Both the position numbers and the translations under genes were made by a program. From Epichloe hybrida (taxonomy: Eukaryota; Ascomycota; Sordariomycetes; Hypocreales; Clavicipitaceae), in NCBI GenBank assembly GCA_019022495.1, contig JAFEKR010000001.1, positions 4,464,001-4,528,000 of the forward strand: a DNA stretch of 64,000 nt, read 5' to 3'. Below are positions 22,361 through 33,528 of this stretch, piece after piece. Each line of letters starts with the position of its first letter. The stretch's first letter is position 1. The notes beneath the pieces were generated by a model. That model saw nothing but the letters and a program-made list of their open reading frames with translations. It was not told the origin of the DNA and did not search any database.

Positions 22361-23853
22361 TCAGACAGGAGACTCTCTCCCGGCAATTGGCTCGCCATTT
22401 TCGCACAGAGCCGTCTGGCTTTGTGCCCGGGCTGCACTTTGCACGGAGCTTTTCTGATCGCGGAGATCGAGAAGGGTCGGAAGCGTGCGACCAGAGCAGA
22501 GCGGTGATGGTCTCGTCTTTGGTTTGGAGATCTGAATAGGTCGATCGCCACGGAGACGGACCGAGTCAAACGTGCGAGGCGCGATGCGTATCAGGATGAG
22601 ACGCAATGTCGGCAGCGATGTGCATATGAAGCCCGAGGTTATCTCGAGCGTCGACCACCAGACAATATCCCACTGGTCCCAGGTCGGATTGGTAGTATTC
22701 GTGTACGTCTTGACTGATCTCAGGCGCAAAATGGATATAATGGTGACACTGGTTGGTGGTTTGCAATGGTAAGGGCAGGAACGAGACGAGGCGAGACGGG
22801 TGAAGGATAGGCGAAGTTCGCATGAGACTTACGTTGCGCCGATCAAGAACATGAAAATAATGCCAATCTTCTTCTTTATGTGCAACTTCAGTTTGCGCAC
22901 CTGGATGAGAGGCATGGCGAAGAGCCACAAATCCGAAGCCACGCTGATTGCCGAGTGTGCCCACCCGGCGGCATTCATGTTGAGGCATTTTCCCTGGGCC
23001 GGGGGTCTCAAATCCAAGTCATACCTCTCCCACTGATACTGGACTGGGTTACAGCTAAAGATAACGGCGATAATGAAGGTCGCCGCTGCAACCACGTGGA
23101 AATAAACGGTGGCCCAGAGGAAAATGCGCACGGTCCTGCCCGGGAAGATGTTGAGGTAGAAGAAGCACAGGCTCAGCTTGATCTGTGTCATGAGAACAAG
23201 ATACAGAGCGGAAACAAGGAAGAAGAAGATGCCGAATATCCTTATATCCTCGTTAGGCAGCCCCCACAGGTCGGAGCCGAGCCCGTGCCTGTTTAGGCCG
23301 ACGATGACGACGAGGGCGATGAAGGTGCCCGTCGGGAGGGCACTCATGATGGTCCAGTCATCGTTGTCCAATCGCTGCTTGGAGCTGAAAAATTGTTTGA
23401 ACAGGACGCGAGCAATGATACAGAAAGCCGCGATGCTTCCGAGGACGTAGACGATGATGTTGAGCTTCGGTCCATGGTCTCTGACGGGAAACTGGCACGC
23501 GACTCCTGCCAATTTGCGGGCATCTACCAAGATTGAATATTAGCGACTTGTTGGCTCTGATCCGAGTTCATGGTTCATTGGGAGGGGGGGGGGTGGGAGG
23601 TTGTTAGAGTTCGCGCATACAGTAGCCTTCTGGCTCGGGACAGCTGAGTCGCAGGCAGTAGTCCAGCGCGCGTTGTGTCTCTGCTCGGCAGATACAAGCT
23701 AGGTCCGAAAGCGAACAGGATGCCTCGAGACAAGTTTTCTGTGCAATGTGCGGTCAGATCTTGTCTCTTGTATGGACTGTCAATCTAGCTCTTGTGTCAT
23801 AAACTCACAGCGCAAGAAGGCAGCGTCGCCAGCTCTTGGAGTCCGGTCCCCAT
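22361..23853 (-). CDS. CFEM-domain PTH11-type G-protein-coupled receptor
   Basis: Four exons on the minus strand, 23853-23809, 23738-23621, 23523-22833 and 22748-22361, encode 413 residues. A cysteine-rich CFEM domain (residues ~10-65; eight cysteines: PSC, KTC, ASC, LAC, CIC, DYC, LSC, VAC) is followed by seven hydrophobic helices between about residues 75 and 325 and a polar C-terminal tail. This is the layout of Magnaporthe Pth11, which senses surface hydrophobicity and host cues for infection-structure formation. Two oddities: no signal peptide precedes the CFEM domain, so an upstream exon may be missing, and only four residues separate C2 and C3, where about ten is usual. It lies downstream of hydrophobin 2 in opposite orientation. 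Ligand unknown. Confidence 0.85.
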
Positions 23854-26587
23854 TGTAGCCAAATAGTACAGGTTTCAAGACAATGGAGTCGGATAATTGT
23901 TGATGGATCCGAGTGCAGGGCGTCCACACCGAATTTGGTTCTTACAAGGAAAATGAATGCTGTATTTCGCACCTTCCCCCCCAAAGATCAGTGGCATCGA
24001 ATTTGTTCGGAACCCTGCTTCGTGGCCCCAACGGCGGATGCAGACAGCCTTGGTATGGCGGACGACAGATGTCTAGTGTCGAGTGTGTAGGATGCCTTGG
24101 GACTGATGCACACAAGGACGTGGAAGAACGAAGCCCAACAAAATTCACCCGAGCTAGCTGCAAGACGGCCTCTCTCCACAGTGAGTTGGCTTTGATGACA
24201 AAGTGAAGAGGCAGCGATGGTATGATGTGACCGCCCGCAAAATCGGGGATTTCGAGTCGACTCGGGTGAGTGATGAATTGCGTGCCTCCTTTTTTCTCCT
24301 TCCCCCACGGGGGCAAGTTGCGCACGAGAGAGATATATATATGTATACCGTCTCTGGAACTAGACATATGTACCTCTCCGTCTTACGCAGTTTTCGGCAT
24401 TTCGCACCCTTCTTCTTCACAATGTTACTAGCGGCAAGCCACAAGTACAGCGGTTTGATCTTCGCCCCCTGGCCCGGTAATCTGTCATTCGCCGATTGTC
24501 TTAGCCGATTGACACTATACATTGTAAACACAACAGCAGCAGCAGCTACATGGTGTCTGCCCAACCAGAATCCTGCGGGGAAGGGCGCGGCACATGTCAG
24601 ATGAAAAGAACCAGGGTGAAAGAAATTTGCAGAGTCGACTTTCCGCGGACCTGGATGCTTGCGGTTACATCGAGGCAGAGTCCTGCGGGGCCGTCTTTTT
24701 CCTTTTCCCAACAAGCCGCTTGGAGTTTGCTTGACGGAAAACGGAAATCTACACCACACCCACTGCAATATCTATACATAGAATTAAATTTATCTGTGCA
24801 TTATTTAGTAAGCCACTTGTACGGGGAACAGGGAGGGCGCGCCGGCTGGCTGTTACGCATGGGCCAGCCGTAGCTAGCCGTAGTTAGCTGTAGCTAGCTG
24901 TAGCCAGCTGTAGCCAGCTGTAGCCAGCTGTTGCAGCCTGCCTGCACTAATGGGGACGTAAATCTCCCACCGGAACTTTCGAATTTTGCACTGATCTTCA
25001 CTTTTTCCAAGGTTGCATGCATCCAGGGGTCGATTCTCACAAGTCGTTCATGTCGTGGTTCCGAGGCAGACCTCGCGGAGAGGACTGAGAGAAAGCATGT
25101 TCATTACCGGGCACTCGGCAATTACTCGCAGAAAACGCCATGCTCTGGCGCAATGACATTCCAACGGTGGGCTAGCAGTAGCTACATTGATTCTAGCCCC
25201 AAGCAGCATAGCTGACAGCCACAGAATAGCCTGCTGGCTATCAAAGTCTCGGTTGCCGTTCCCCCCTCCCCCAAAAAAAAAAACACCAAGAAAGCAGCCC
25301 AACTCCGGGCAGGGCCGCCCCCTATCTCCAGTCCTGCTGAATCATCGTATCCGCCTCGCCCCGCGGACGGGACGGGCGAGAGGACCTAATAGTCGCTGTG
25401 AGATGAAAGAGCGGTAGATCTGAGCTATGGCAGAGTTTGTTCCTTGGCTCATCGCATCGCATGCGGAGCATACATCTACGATACGCGACCAAAGCTCCGT
25501 AAAGCATGGTTGAAGTAGCAACTTCCCCGGATCATAGCTCATTCGAAATAGAAACTCTCTCAATGCTTCATTCACTCCATTCACCACCACCTGGCCTCCG
25601 GAGCGCCATGCTGCACCGCCTCCGGAGCGCCATGGTCGTACGCGAACATGAAGTACGTACCATTGTCAATTACGCACTGGGCTTCCGATCAACAAGACTC
25701 ACTCCTCAATTACATGTAAATCTCGCTGACAGCAACTGCTCAACATGAGGTGGGTCCTGAAACCACCAGAGTCAATCTTGTCCATGATTTGCTTCCGGGG
25801 CAATCGACGGGCTCGCAGATGAGCGTTGTCTCACAAGCGACAGCAACCCGTGTTTTAGACAATGTGGGCGCAGATCACCCAACATAGTACGTCCTATTGG
25901 TGACAATCATTCTAGCGCACTTGCACGAGACGAAAAGCCATGCGGCCGGGGCTTGACAACGGCTGAATTGTGATGAATCACTATGATACTTTGGCGATTG
26001 GGTTCATTTCCACGTACCTGAGTTGTAGGCAAGCATCTCGCAGCAAGTACATTTCACAGACATTCTACCCGAGAAGATACCTGGTGTCCCATGTGCTCAA
26101 CAAGAACAAGGATCTTTATTAGTCAGGCGCTCGGCCGACTATGTATTGATGGTGTCTCAACCCATTGTAAACTCCTGTGCTATTCCTCTTCAGGCCTAGC
26201 CACCACTGCATGAACGCTTCGCAGTCAGCATGAAGCATGACACGTCGTATTTTGGTGAATGAGAGAAGTCGAACTCGTCGGCCTGCGGAGAAAGGATGGG
26301 CTGTTGGCACTTTTTTTGAGGGCAGAACGCTTCAGTAGTCTGCGTACTCCGTAGATGCCGAAGTTCAAGCCACTCAGTCTCGGTCTTTTACCACGACCTC
26401 CGAAAGATCATAATTGTAATTGCCAATCGAACAAGTCACCGGCCCACTTTGCAGTGAAGAATGGTCAGCTCCGCCGCGCCGCGCCGCGCCGCTTCCTTCA
26501 AGCCGTGCCCTTATTTTTTTTTTTTCTTCCCCTTCCCTCAAGTTGGATTCATGCGTAAACATCAAGTATTGCATAACATCAGACTTC
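23854..26587. other. Gene-poor spacer of 2.7 kb
   Basis: No supportable gene. It may hold a missing first exon of the CFEM receptor near 23860-24300. It also contains a 10-bp repeat array (listed separately), one TACTCCGTA (26345-26353) and direct repeats of CCTCCGGAGCGCCATG (25591-25634). Confidence 0.5.
24865..24932. repeat. 10-bp tandem repeat (TAGCCAGCTG)
   Basis: About six to seven units, from degenerate TAGCTAGCCG/TAGTTAGCTG copies to perfect TAGCCAGCTG copies. Confidence 0.85.
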
Positions 26588-28473
26588 TCAAGAGCGCTCA
26601 TCCTTAGCCTCCATCAGATTCGACGGCAACAACGCCGTCGTTATGACACATGCCAAAGACATCCCCCCCGCCAGATACAGCACGGCGTTGACGTCCCCGT
26701 TCCCATCGGGCCCAGTCGTCTTGCCATACAGATGCTGGGCGATAAGAGGACTCACTATGCCGAACAATCTGCCCCAAAAACTCGCCAATCCGCATGCTGT
26801 ACCTCTGACTGGCGCGGGGAAAGCTTCAGGTGTCCATCCGTAAAGCACCGCATTGAACATGGACTGGAAGAAATACTCCAGCGCAAAGAGACCCTCCCGC
26901 TTGGGGATTGAATCGGCCTTGGAGAGAAGGATGATGGACATTCCCATGAGTCCCGATGAAAGAACCATTGTCCATTTGCGTCCAATGGCGGGTACGCGAC
27001 CTACAAAGGCTCCTAACAGAACACCAATGATTCCTGGAGCATAAGTGTAGATGTACGCGGCGTATGTAAACTTCAGGCTTACGGATGCGGCACCGTTCTT
27101 CAGGGCAAGAATTCGGGGGAGATAAAAGCCTAGTCAATGGCCAAATGTAAGCACCAAACGCAGTCAGGATGATTAAATGATGCTCACGTACCAGCCACAG
27201 TGAAACCTGAAAAGTCCAGGATGTATGTGAGCCAGACCAATATGGTCAGGCGCGTCATCCGGAGACCTCCAAAAAGCATATCGCATCTCTCCAATTTCAT
27301 GTCGAGCGGCCACATTCCCTTCCGGGCCGGGATGAGAGAGTCGGAAGAAGCGGCATCTTCGATGCTAGAACCGGAACCCCGTCCGAGCGACTGAAGATGC
27401 TCAACAGTCAGGCGACATTGCTGTTTGTTTACCTCAGCCATGTGCTGCATGACCTCTATGGCCTTGGCATCTTGACCCTGGTATAAGAGATACTTGGGAG
27501 TTTCTCGAAAAGTGAAAATGGCAAATCGGAGGAAGAAGACGACAAACGACAAGGCGCCCAGCGTGTACAGGAGGTAGCGCCAGCCCATGTTGTCCGATCG
27601 TTGGCAGCAGGCGACATCGGGTAGGCTCGTACGGCACGAAGGCAGACGCTCCTTTTGGGAGAAATTTGGGGAGCACGAAAATACCGGGATGAAGGCAAAT
27701 GCTATTGCACTGCAAACGACCACCCCGAGGGGTTGAAAGATGGATAGACAGGCGAGCAGGAAACGGCGGTTCTGCGGATGCGAAAAAAGTCAGGAGATTG
27801 GACATTCGGGGACAGATGTACGGCAACGTACGTACCTGCGGGATATATTCCAGCAGGATGGCGCTGTCGACGGGGATATTTCCCCCAACGCCGAACCCGA
27901 CGAAGGCGGTGATGACCAGCAGCGTCGTGTAATTGTTCGCAAACCCAAGGCATAGGCCAAACGTGCTGGTGAAGAGGCAGGTCAGGTTGAACGCCCAACG
28001 ACGACCTGTCAAGACACACATGGGTCGTTAGTCAATTCGCACTTTGGGAGGGTATCGGAGGGTATCATCCGTGATGGACTTGGCGACCAACCAACAATGT
28101 CCGACATCAGCCCCCAGAACATGGCACCCGCCGTCAGGCCAGCGTTGAAGCTCGTCGAGATTTTCCCCGACTGGCTGTCGTCGAATCCCATCTCCTGCTG
28201 GACGGGGCTCAGAACCAGGCCAAAGGCTTGAGCCCAGAGCAGGTCGAGGAAGTATCCGAAGCCGCACAGGATCCAGATGTACCATTGATATCGGCCCATA
28301 CCCTGGCGATCAATCTCCTGGTTGACCAGATGGCATTTCTTCTCATAAATCGTCAAGCCATCGAGACTCGATGCATCAAAGCTCGGCCGAGCACATTCTG
28401 GCGGGGTGGACGAGGGTGACGAGGGTGACGAGGAGGACGGGCGAACTTCGAAAAGCTCCGTGTGCCTTGCCAT
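26588..28473 (-). CDS. MFS transporter (sugar/organic-acid-like, SV2-type)
   Basis: Four exons on the minus strand, 28473-28092, 28005-27836, 27771-27192 and 27129-26588, encode 557 residues. After a ~60-residue Ser/Pro-rich cytoplasmic leader, the first helix region reads QWYIWILCGFGYFLDLLW, followed by twelve predicted membrane segments split by a long loop (residues ~290-370). MFS motif remnants are visible as GLMSDIVGRRWAF in loop 2-3 and GRVPAIGRKWT in loop 8-9. It is a plasma or organelle membrane carrier using proton or substrate gradients. The cargo cannot be read from sequence. The first intron has a GTTGGT donor. It may belong with the C2H2 regulator downstream, but nothing in the sequence proves this. 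Confidence 0.85.
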
Positions 28474-30400
28474 GCTTGTTAGCAGACGTCGACGTCTTGT
28501 GTCTGTTCAGATGAGACAGCAGCGTCAGCCTTGGATATTTGGCGTCGAAACGACGTGGCTGAGGTGTGACCGAAATGGAGGAAAGGAGAGAGGAAGCCAC
28601 AACAGCGACGACGAAGCGTGATCTGGCCTGTAGTATGTACGGAGCCCTGGGCCTACTGCGCAGCATTGAGACAGGTCTGCTAGACACATGGCATTGCATC
28701 TTTGCGATTTTCGATGAATCATGATGCTGACACGGGCTTCCGGTTCTGCACAATCTCTTGCACGCAATTGGCTCGCGCCCGCTTGCGGCGTTTTCAGGGT
28801 CACGGGGCCGCTATCAGAATGCATTCAGAATTCACAATAGGAATCTGTGTTAGTGTCTGCCGCCCCGACGATGAGACAATTGACTCCGGTATTGGACCTG
28901 AGAAGCAGGCAGCCAAGCAGGTGCTGTTCCAAACATTCATCGCCAGGAACCGCGAGCTTCGCACTTCTCTCAGACTATTGCTACATTGAGATTCATCCCA
29001 AGCCCCGCCCCCGCCGGCCAACAATGATGATGATGAGTACATACACGGCCATGCAACCCACGCTCGCACCATGTCCCAGTCGGACGGTGACATGTTTGCG
29101 TGCCGCTCAAACATGCGCGATGCGTACGCAAACGCCCGCATCTTCGCCGTGTCCGACTTGACTACGCAGACGCCTGCGAGGAAGGAGAGATTTGTTGCAA
29201 AGCACAGCCTGTGGATTCGGCCTTACTCTGACACGGACAATGCCTGGGTGGGCATTCATTCCTGCCACGCACGTGACGCAATAAGTCGCCATACAACATG
29301 GCGCCAATGAGAGGGTAGTACACACATGATCCCCCTCTGCTCTACTCTGCTCTGCTCTCTTTCGTCAGAAGTAAGAAGACCGATTTCACCATGAAGAAGA
29401 TGGGATTGTAACCGTCATCATCTCAGGTAGGTACACAACCAACTGCAGCAGCGACCTGGCCACAAGTCTCAAGTCTCATTTTAAAGCGGCGATTCATCTC
29501 TAAACACATAGTGACGATAAGACAAGGAAAAGAAAAACGCATCCCCACCCAGGGCCATGCTAGTCAATTGTACAAGGACCATCCGTCCGGTCCACCCCTC
29601 CTCTAGGAAAACCCAAGTCCCATACCGTAGAATGAAAAGATGCCGGTATCAAACACAAAACGAAAAGTTCCCTAGCGCCAACCTATCTGGCTTTCAAATT
29701 CCACTCCCTTCCGCTCAAGTGACTGAAAGACGTGGCACGAAACAAATAGAGAAAGGGAGGCTTGGGAAAGGAAAGCTCATCCCTGCTTCTCGTGGTATCA
29801 AACGCCAGTACACGCGGGGGCATCTTCATAAATAGCCGGGTGGCCGGGAATAAGAGGGAAAACAATAAAAATCGACTTCAGCGAGGGCATATCATGCTTC
29901 TCGTTTGGTAAGTATAGTTCGCGCCAGAGAACACCTTCCTTTGCGACGAACTGCGTTTGTGAATGCCACCCTTTGGTCCGTGTGTCTATCTGTCTCATCT
30001 CCTTCATGTCCTGGAACGCCTAGCCGTGCTGCAAAATAAATACGAGAGAAGCAAAAAGGTTTTTGTTGTGCGCTGAGAGAAGGGTGTTTCTCGGGCAAAT
30101 CTCCTTTTTGCTCACGAGGTGAGATGTGTTTCGCCAAGTGATATCAAAGAACATGGTAGAGCGGGGGCTGAATCTATCCGTTGCGTTTCTTCATTGGAGA
30201 GGGGTTATGTGTGAGTTTGTTGTGTCGTGAACGTTCATCGTGTATTACTTCTTCGGGGTTTGTCCTCCCCCCCTTTTTTTTTCTTTTTTGGGGTTCCGTT
30301 TTTTTTTTCTGGTCGTCTGCTTTTCTCTTGGTTGCGACCGTCACTGCAGCCGTTGCAGTTTAAAGCTGTCGTCCCAAGTTGGTGGCAAGCACTGTGATTC
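28474..30400. other. Intergenic region between MFS gene and C2H2 gene
   Basis: About 1.9 kb, with the promoter of the first MFS gene at the left and probably the long 3' UTR of the C2H2 gene at the right. Pyrimidine tracts occur near 30265-30310. No gene recognised. Confidence 0.5.
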
Positions 30401-31445
30401 CTAAATCATCTGTGCAGTCGGCGCACCCAAGGTATGTTGTCCAAGGCCGTGTCGGAGGGCATCTTGGAGCTCAGCGATCTGCGCCATCATCGCCAGTGAA
30501 TGCTGCGACTGCTGATCGATTTCCGTCCTCAGCTTGTCGTTTTCCTCGCGAACTCGTTTGATCTCGTCCCGGAGTTCGGCAAAGTCGTCGCCTTGTCCGC
30601 TTGATGGACGTTTGCGCTTCATGCCTGACTTGTCGCTTTCGTTGTCATCAGGGGAGGCGACCGGGTCAGCGGGTGGTGTGGCTCCATCACTATGAGTATG
30701 CACTCTGCGCAGATGCTCATTCAGGTTTTCCTGCCTCGAGAAGCCTTTTCCGGTATGTCGTTTGCAGTTCGGGTGCGGGCAGTTGACCGTGTTCTTGGGT
30801 CCGCCATGCTTCCCATGCACTTCGCGCTCGTGTCGTAGCAGACCGCCTGAGTACGTGAACCCCGGCAAGTTTTCGCAACCGGCTGCTGGACACCGGTACG
30901 GCCGCTCGTGTTTGTCCATGTGCTTGCTTGAGTCATGGTTAGTCCTTCCCCCAAGTCATGCGAATGCGGCATTCGACCTACTTCCATTCGCACTTTCGCG
31001 AGAAGGCGCGCACATCCTCCTTGCAGTCATCCAGCGGGCAGTGAAACTTGCCATCTGCCTGCTTCACAACGTCGCGATCGGGCTTGGGGATAGGCTTCAC
31101 TCGCGACGGAGGCGATCCAATGCCGGGTGAAGGTTCTTTGCTCTCAGACATGGGGTCGGGTATTGATGGCGCATGCAAGGAAACTGCAATCGGTGACGGG
31201 AAGGTAGCTCCCAGATCCAGCCGCGTGGCATCCTGCGCGCCACCTTCATCATCGCCCATGATACCTCGGTCATCTCCCAAGAGAGATGCATCGGCCGTGT
31301 AGTGACTTAGATGCTCGGCGACCTCGGAGTCCGTGTACCTCTGGTCCGCGCCATGGTCGCCGTGGTCGCCATGGTCGTGCTCGTCCCCCAAGGCAGGGTA
31401 GGTGCCCTCATGTATGAAGGACCTGGGCTCGTAGGCAACGCTCAT
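30401..31445 (-). CDS. C2H2 zinc-finger transcription factor with C-terminal coiled coil
   Basis: Two exons, 31445-30982 and 30926-30401, encode 329 residues. The acidic N-terminal half contains a DHGDHGDHG run. Three C2H2 fingers follow at residues ~134-162 (FHCPLDDC...CEWNKHMDKH), ~164-195 (YRCPAAGC...HEREVH) and ~198-230 (VNCPHPNC...HLRRVH). The phrase CEW(N)KHMDKHERPY is common to a fungal family of C2H2 regulators. A basic MKRKRP stretch and a heptad-rich segment (FAELRDEIKRVREENDKL...) form a likely dimerisation coil. It is a nuclear DNA-binding protein with unknown targets. The frame stays open upstream of the ATG through a 15-bp repeat to a splice acceptor at about 31709, so an N-terminal extension from an upstream exon is possible. 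Confidence 0.85.
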
Positions 31446-31611
31446 GACGGCGGCTCCTCGATATGCGGCAGGCGACGTCGCTCTGGGGAGGCGCGACGAC
31501 ACCGCTTGTGGCAAGGGGGGCGGCAGAAGTCGGAGCAGAGGCGCCGGTCGCGCGAGGCGTCGGGGAGTGCTGTCGGTGCTGTCGTCAGCGCAAGGGCGAG
31601 CGGGCGGTCTT

Positions 31612-31671
31612 GTCGCGGTGGGCGTCGTCGCGGTGGGCGTCGTCGCGGTGGGCGTCGTCGCGGTGGGCGTC
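31612..31671. repeat. 15-bp tandem repeat, 4 copies, in the C2H2 gene leader
   Basis: Four perfect units of GTCGCGGTGGGCGTC. On the minus strand it would encode repeats of five residues (T-P-T-A-T) if the leader were translated. Confidence 0.9.
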
Positions 31672-33528
31672 GTCGCCGGAGGCTGGCACGAGGGTGGTGT
31701 TTTGCTGGCCTGAAAAATATGGTGTGAAGAAGGTGTCAAGCCGTCGACATCCGCCTCAGCGGAAATCCAGAGTTCAGCCAGCTTGGGGATTTGTCAGGTG
31801 TGAGATCACGTGAGATGGTGGGTCTGACGACTTTTCGCTGTCCTCGCGGATGTGATGTGGCTTATTAATAAGCAAGTGTTGAGGGAATAGCTACAGCTTA
31901 TTGATTTGTGTTGATGTTCATGCTCCTCTTTGAGGCTCTTTGAGGCTCTTTGAGGCTCCTTGAGGCAGCTCCTCGAGGCAGCTCCTCGAGATAGTTTTCA
32001 GGAGGACTGCCCAAGCTATTTTATCACCGTCAGATCCGTTAGGCAACCAAGCCGCTGGGATGACTCCAATGTCCAGCAAGTCTCCCCCTCCATCTCCATT
32101 CACGCTCTTCCGCACCACCCGCGAGGAAACAAATCATCAACGACCTCTGACTCATTCATTGGTCAGCCCAACCAAGGCTGAAGTCGTTTCATTAATATAT
32201 GCTAGGGGAAGAAGGGGGGGGGGTAAACGAGGCTGCGCGTCTTCACCTCGCAATTTGTGGCATCCGTTCATCTCCCCAGTCGCCTGCCTGCTCCATTCCC
32301 GCCTGCAAGGACATGCGCATGAACTATGTATGGATTCTAATTTCTCACCGTGAGCCGTTAGGGCCCAAAGGTATCCATCACGTAAGGCACCGGCCACCGG
32401 GCGTTGGCTCCATGGGGTCCAAAAAAAAAACCGATGGAACACTCCGAACTCAGCCGGCTGGTATCCCGAAACTTGATGGACACATGTATCAGTAATACCA
32501 CCTGCGGCAATTATCGAGACAAAAACGGATCCGTACAACGTCCCGAAGTCATCTACGGTTCTCGCTCCTCCTTTTTTGTTCGACCAGATTCCGCGCACCC
32601 CCTCCCGTCGTCATCCCAGCTCTCAGTGCCCGTCAGGCGACCATGCCGCACACAGAAAGGCAGCAATACGTCTTTGCCAATCAAACACGGTGCGACACAA
32701 TAGTTGCCTTGAGATGCATCCCTACCCGCATCATGTAGCTCAAGACACCTTCCATGCTGCAAGGCAAGAAGTGGCGTGACTGCGATGGTCCGACACGACA
32801 CGACATGCACCAAGCAAGCTGCAAGTTGGCCAATGGCCTAAATCACCGTGTCCATCTTTCATCCACAATTCTGGCAACACTTGTCTTTTTTCTTCATAAC
32901 TTGGCATTGCTCTTCTGTGTCATTTATGAAATAGTATCACTTCTACGTGCCCAATCTTCCACAAATCATAATCAGTACGATACCAGCTTTTTAGCATCAT
33001 ATAAATTCAAAAACACTACGCAGACACAGCACCCAATCGAGCAAATGTATGACGGAAAAACGCCCACGAGGTCCTCAACGATAGCGCACCAGCATTGTCG
33101 TCGAAACAAAAGACACTCGGTCCAAACACGCCGTCCCAGCGATGGCGTAGAAGCACTGTCGCCGTCGAGATCCACAAAGAGCTTCAATCTCGTCAGACAG
33201 CGGGTGTAAACGCTGATGGGGTATTGTTGAAAATAAGAAAGCAGTGCAGCAACATAGAAAAAGCAGCATCATATGGTTACTTGGGCAAGGATGAAAAAGA
33301 AAAAACAAGATGAGAAACCCCAGACGGGGGTGCTGACAACGTGTGAGCATCGTCAACGTGTACTGTCTGGCATGTGCCTAATTTCAGAGAAAAAAGATTA
33401 CAAAAAGCACCATGGCTGGAAGAGAACAAGGTTGTGAGACATGCCGAGATGCCCCTTTGAAAGTGGCAGGAGAGAGGCAGGCTGTTGAGGACGGGGCTCG
33501 CGCTCCAAGAGGAAGAAGGACTTTGTAC
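31672..33528. other. Promoter of the C2H2 gene and spacer to the second MFS gene
   Basis: About 1.9 kb with no supportable gene. A G run occurs at 32216-32223 and a repeat array at 31930-31992. The region upstream of 31739 has the character of a fungal promoter or 5' UTR. Confidence 0.5.
31930..31992. repeat. 10-bp (TGAGGCTCTT) and 13-bp tandem repeats
   Basis: Four units of TGAGGCTCTT or a close variant, followed by two units of GCAGCTCCTCGAG. Confidence 0.85.
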
